DNA of 64,000 bases from Azospirillum formosense (lineage in GTDB: Bacteria; Pseudomonadota; Alphaproteobacteria; Azospirillales; Azospirillaceae), in the NCBI RefSeq assembly GCF_040500525.1, contig NZ_CP159402.1, positions 868,001-932,000 on the forward strand. The letters are read 5' to 3'. The notes beneath the pieces were generated by a model. The model ran no database searches. It saw only the letters and a program-made list of their open reading frames with translations, and was not told where the DNA came from. The position numbers were made by a program, and so were the translations under genes. This document shows positions 63,382 to 64,000 of the stretch, piece after piece (position 1 is the stretch's first letter; every line of letters begins with the position of its first letter).

Positions 63382-64000
63382 ATGCCGAAACTCACCATCG
63401 ACGGGATCGAGATCGAAGTCGAGCCGGGCACCTCGATCCTGCAGGCCTGCGAACAGCTGGGCATCGAGATCCCGCGCTTCTGCTACCATGAACGGCTGAG
63501 CGTGCCGGCGAACTGCCGCATGTGCCTCGTGGAGATGGAACGCGCGCCGAAGCCGGTGGCGGCCTGCGCCATGCCCTGCGGCGACGGGATGGTCGTCAAG
63601 ACCAACACCGACCTCGTGCACAAGGCCCGCAAGGGCGTCATGGAATTCCTGCTGATCAACCACCCGCTGGACTGTCCGATCTGCGACCAGGGCGGCGAGT
63701 GCGATCTCCAGGACCAGGCGATGGCCTACGGCTTCGACCGTGGCCGCTACGGCGAGAACAAGCGCGCCGTCCAGGACAAGTACATGGGGCCGCTGATCCG
63801 GACCGAGATGACGCGCTGCATCCACTGCACGCGCTGCATCCGCTTCGTGAACGAGATCGCCGGCGTTCCCGATCTCGGCGCGGTCAACCGCGGCGAGCAC
63901 ATGGAGATCACCACCTTCGTCGAGAAGGCCATCGGGTCGGAGCTGTCGGGCAACCTCGCCGACGTCTGTCCGGTGGGCGCTCTGCTGTCCAAGCCCTACG
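63382..64000 (+). CDS. nuoG: NADH-quinone oxidoreductase subunit G (75 kDa), partial
   Basis: The first 206 residues only; the gene runs off the window. The N-terminal 2Fe-2S ferredoxin-like domain has [21 protein letters not shown], then the His/Cys-ligated cluster N5 ([19 protein letters not shown]), and the start of N4 ([15 protein letters not shown]). AAGGAG precedes the ATG at 63382. Confidence 0.97.
   Translation, partial: MPKLTIDGIEIEVEPGTSILQACEQLGIEIPRFCYHERLSVPANCRMCLVEMERAPKPVAACAMPCGDGMVVKTNTDLVHKARKGVMEFLLINHPLDCPICDQGGECDLQDQAMAYGFDRGRYGENKRAVQDKYMGPLIRTEMTRCIHCTRCIRFVNEIAGVPDLGAVNRGEHMEITTFVEKAIGSELSGNLADVCPVGALLSKPY

Overview
This GC-rich window (codon third positions almost all G or C) reads as chromosomal DNA of an alphaproteobacterium of the Rhodospirillales, most likely Azospirillum. 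The reasons are an alpha operon without rpsD (rpsM-rpsK-rpoA-rplQ), the chain tig-clpP-clpX-lon-hup-tRNAs-nuoA-G, a glnB-glnA pair with a -24/-12 promoter in front of glnB, an ATP12-type F1 assembly factor, and GGAAC-N16/17-(C/G)GTT promoters of the EcfG type. The genus is inferred from gene order; no 16S gene is present. I see no insertion sequence, prophage, CRISPR array or rRNA. Nearly every gene is intact; the last one (nuoG) runs off the right edge.

Layout. 0.2-2.9 kb: end of the ribosomal alpha operon, with its own promoter, a 77-nt hairpin between rpsK and rpoA, and a terminator. 3-15 kb: mixed housekeeping (YqaA membrane protein, RarA, fluoride channel CrcB, RluC-type pseudouridine synthase, GntR regulator divergent from BenE transporter, HAD phosphatase, ATP12, YgfZ, Rnk). 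15.4-20.3 kb: complete BMP-type ABC importer, probably for nucleosides. 20.3-30 kb: small unknown proteins, a degenerate Nudix protein, two c-di-GMP proteins, and a PRPP-synthase-like gene next to a beta-CASP RNA nuclease. 30-37.7 kb: SDR oxidoreductase, ergothioneine genes egtB-egtD, hemerythrin-like protein, folP-glmM-thiD. 37.8-43.4 kb: a MocR-type regulator and, 2.3 kb away, a DUF1127-GNAT-PhzF-MaoC set. 43.5-51.1 kb: Hsp70-like ATPase, glnA and glnB, two identical tRNA-His genes, NAD(P)HX repair enzyme, malonyl-CoA decarboxylase, tRNA-Leu. 51.2-57.9 kb: trigger factor, ClpP, ClpX, Lon, HU. 58-64 kb: tRNA-Val, tRNA-Asp and Complex I nuoA to nuoG.

How parts fit. tig, clpP, clpX and lon form a protein-quality-control block; glnB and glnA are the nitrogen sensor and its assimilation enzyme; nuoA-G overlap or nearly touch and form one operon. 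The most novel signal is regulatory: the start region of the MocR regulator and the promoter region of the DUF1127-GNAT-PhzF genes share a two-block motif (GACAATrATGACATTG, then CATTGTCkCGATTGT about 43 bp further on) found nowhere else in the window that I could see. This suggests a small unstudied regulon. Other leads are the rpsK-rpoA RNA element, interlocking inverted repeats over the start of a membrane protein gene, a repeat element whose arm supplies the ribosome binding site of an ABC permease, and a repeat array upstream of the nuo operon.
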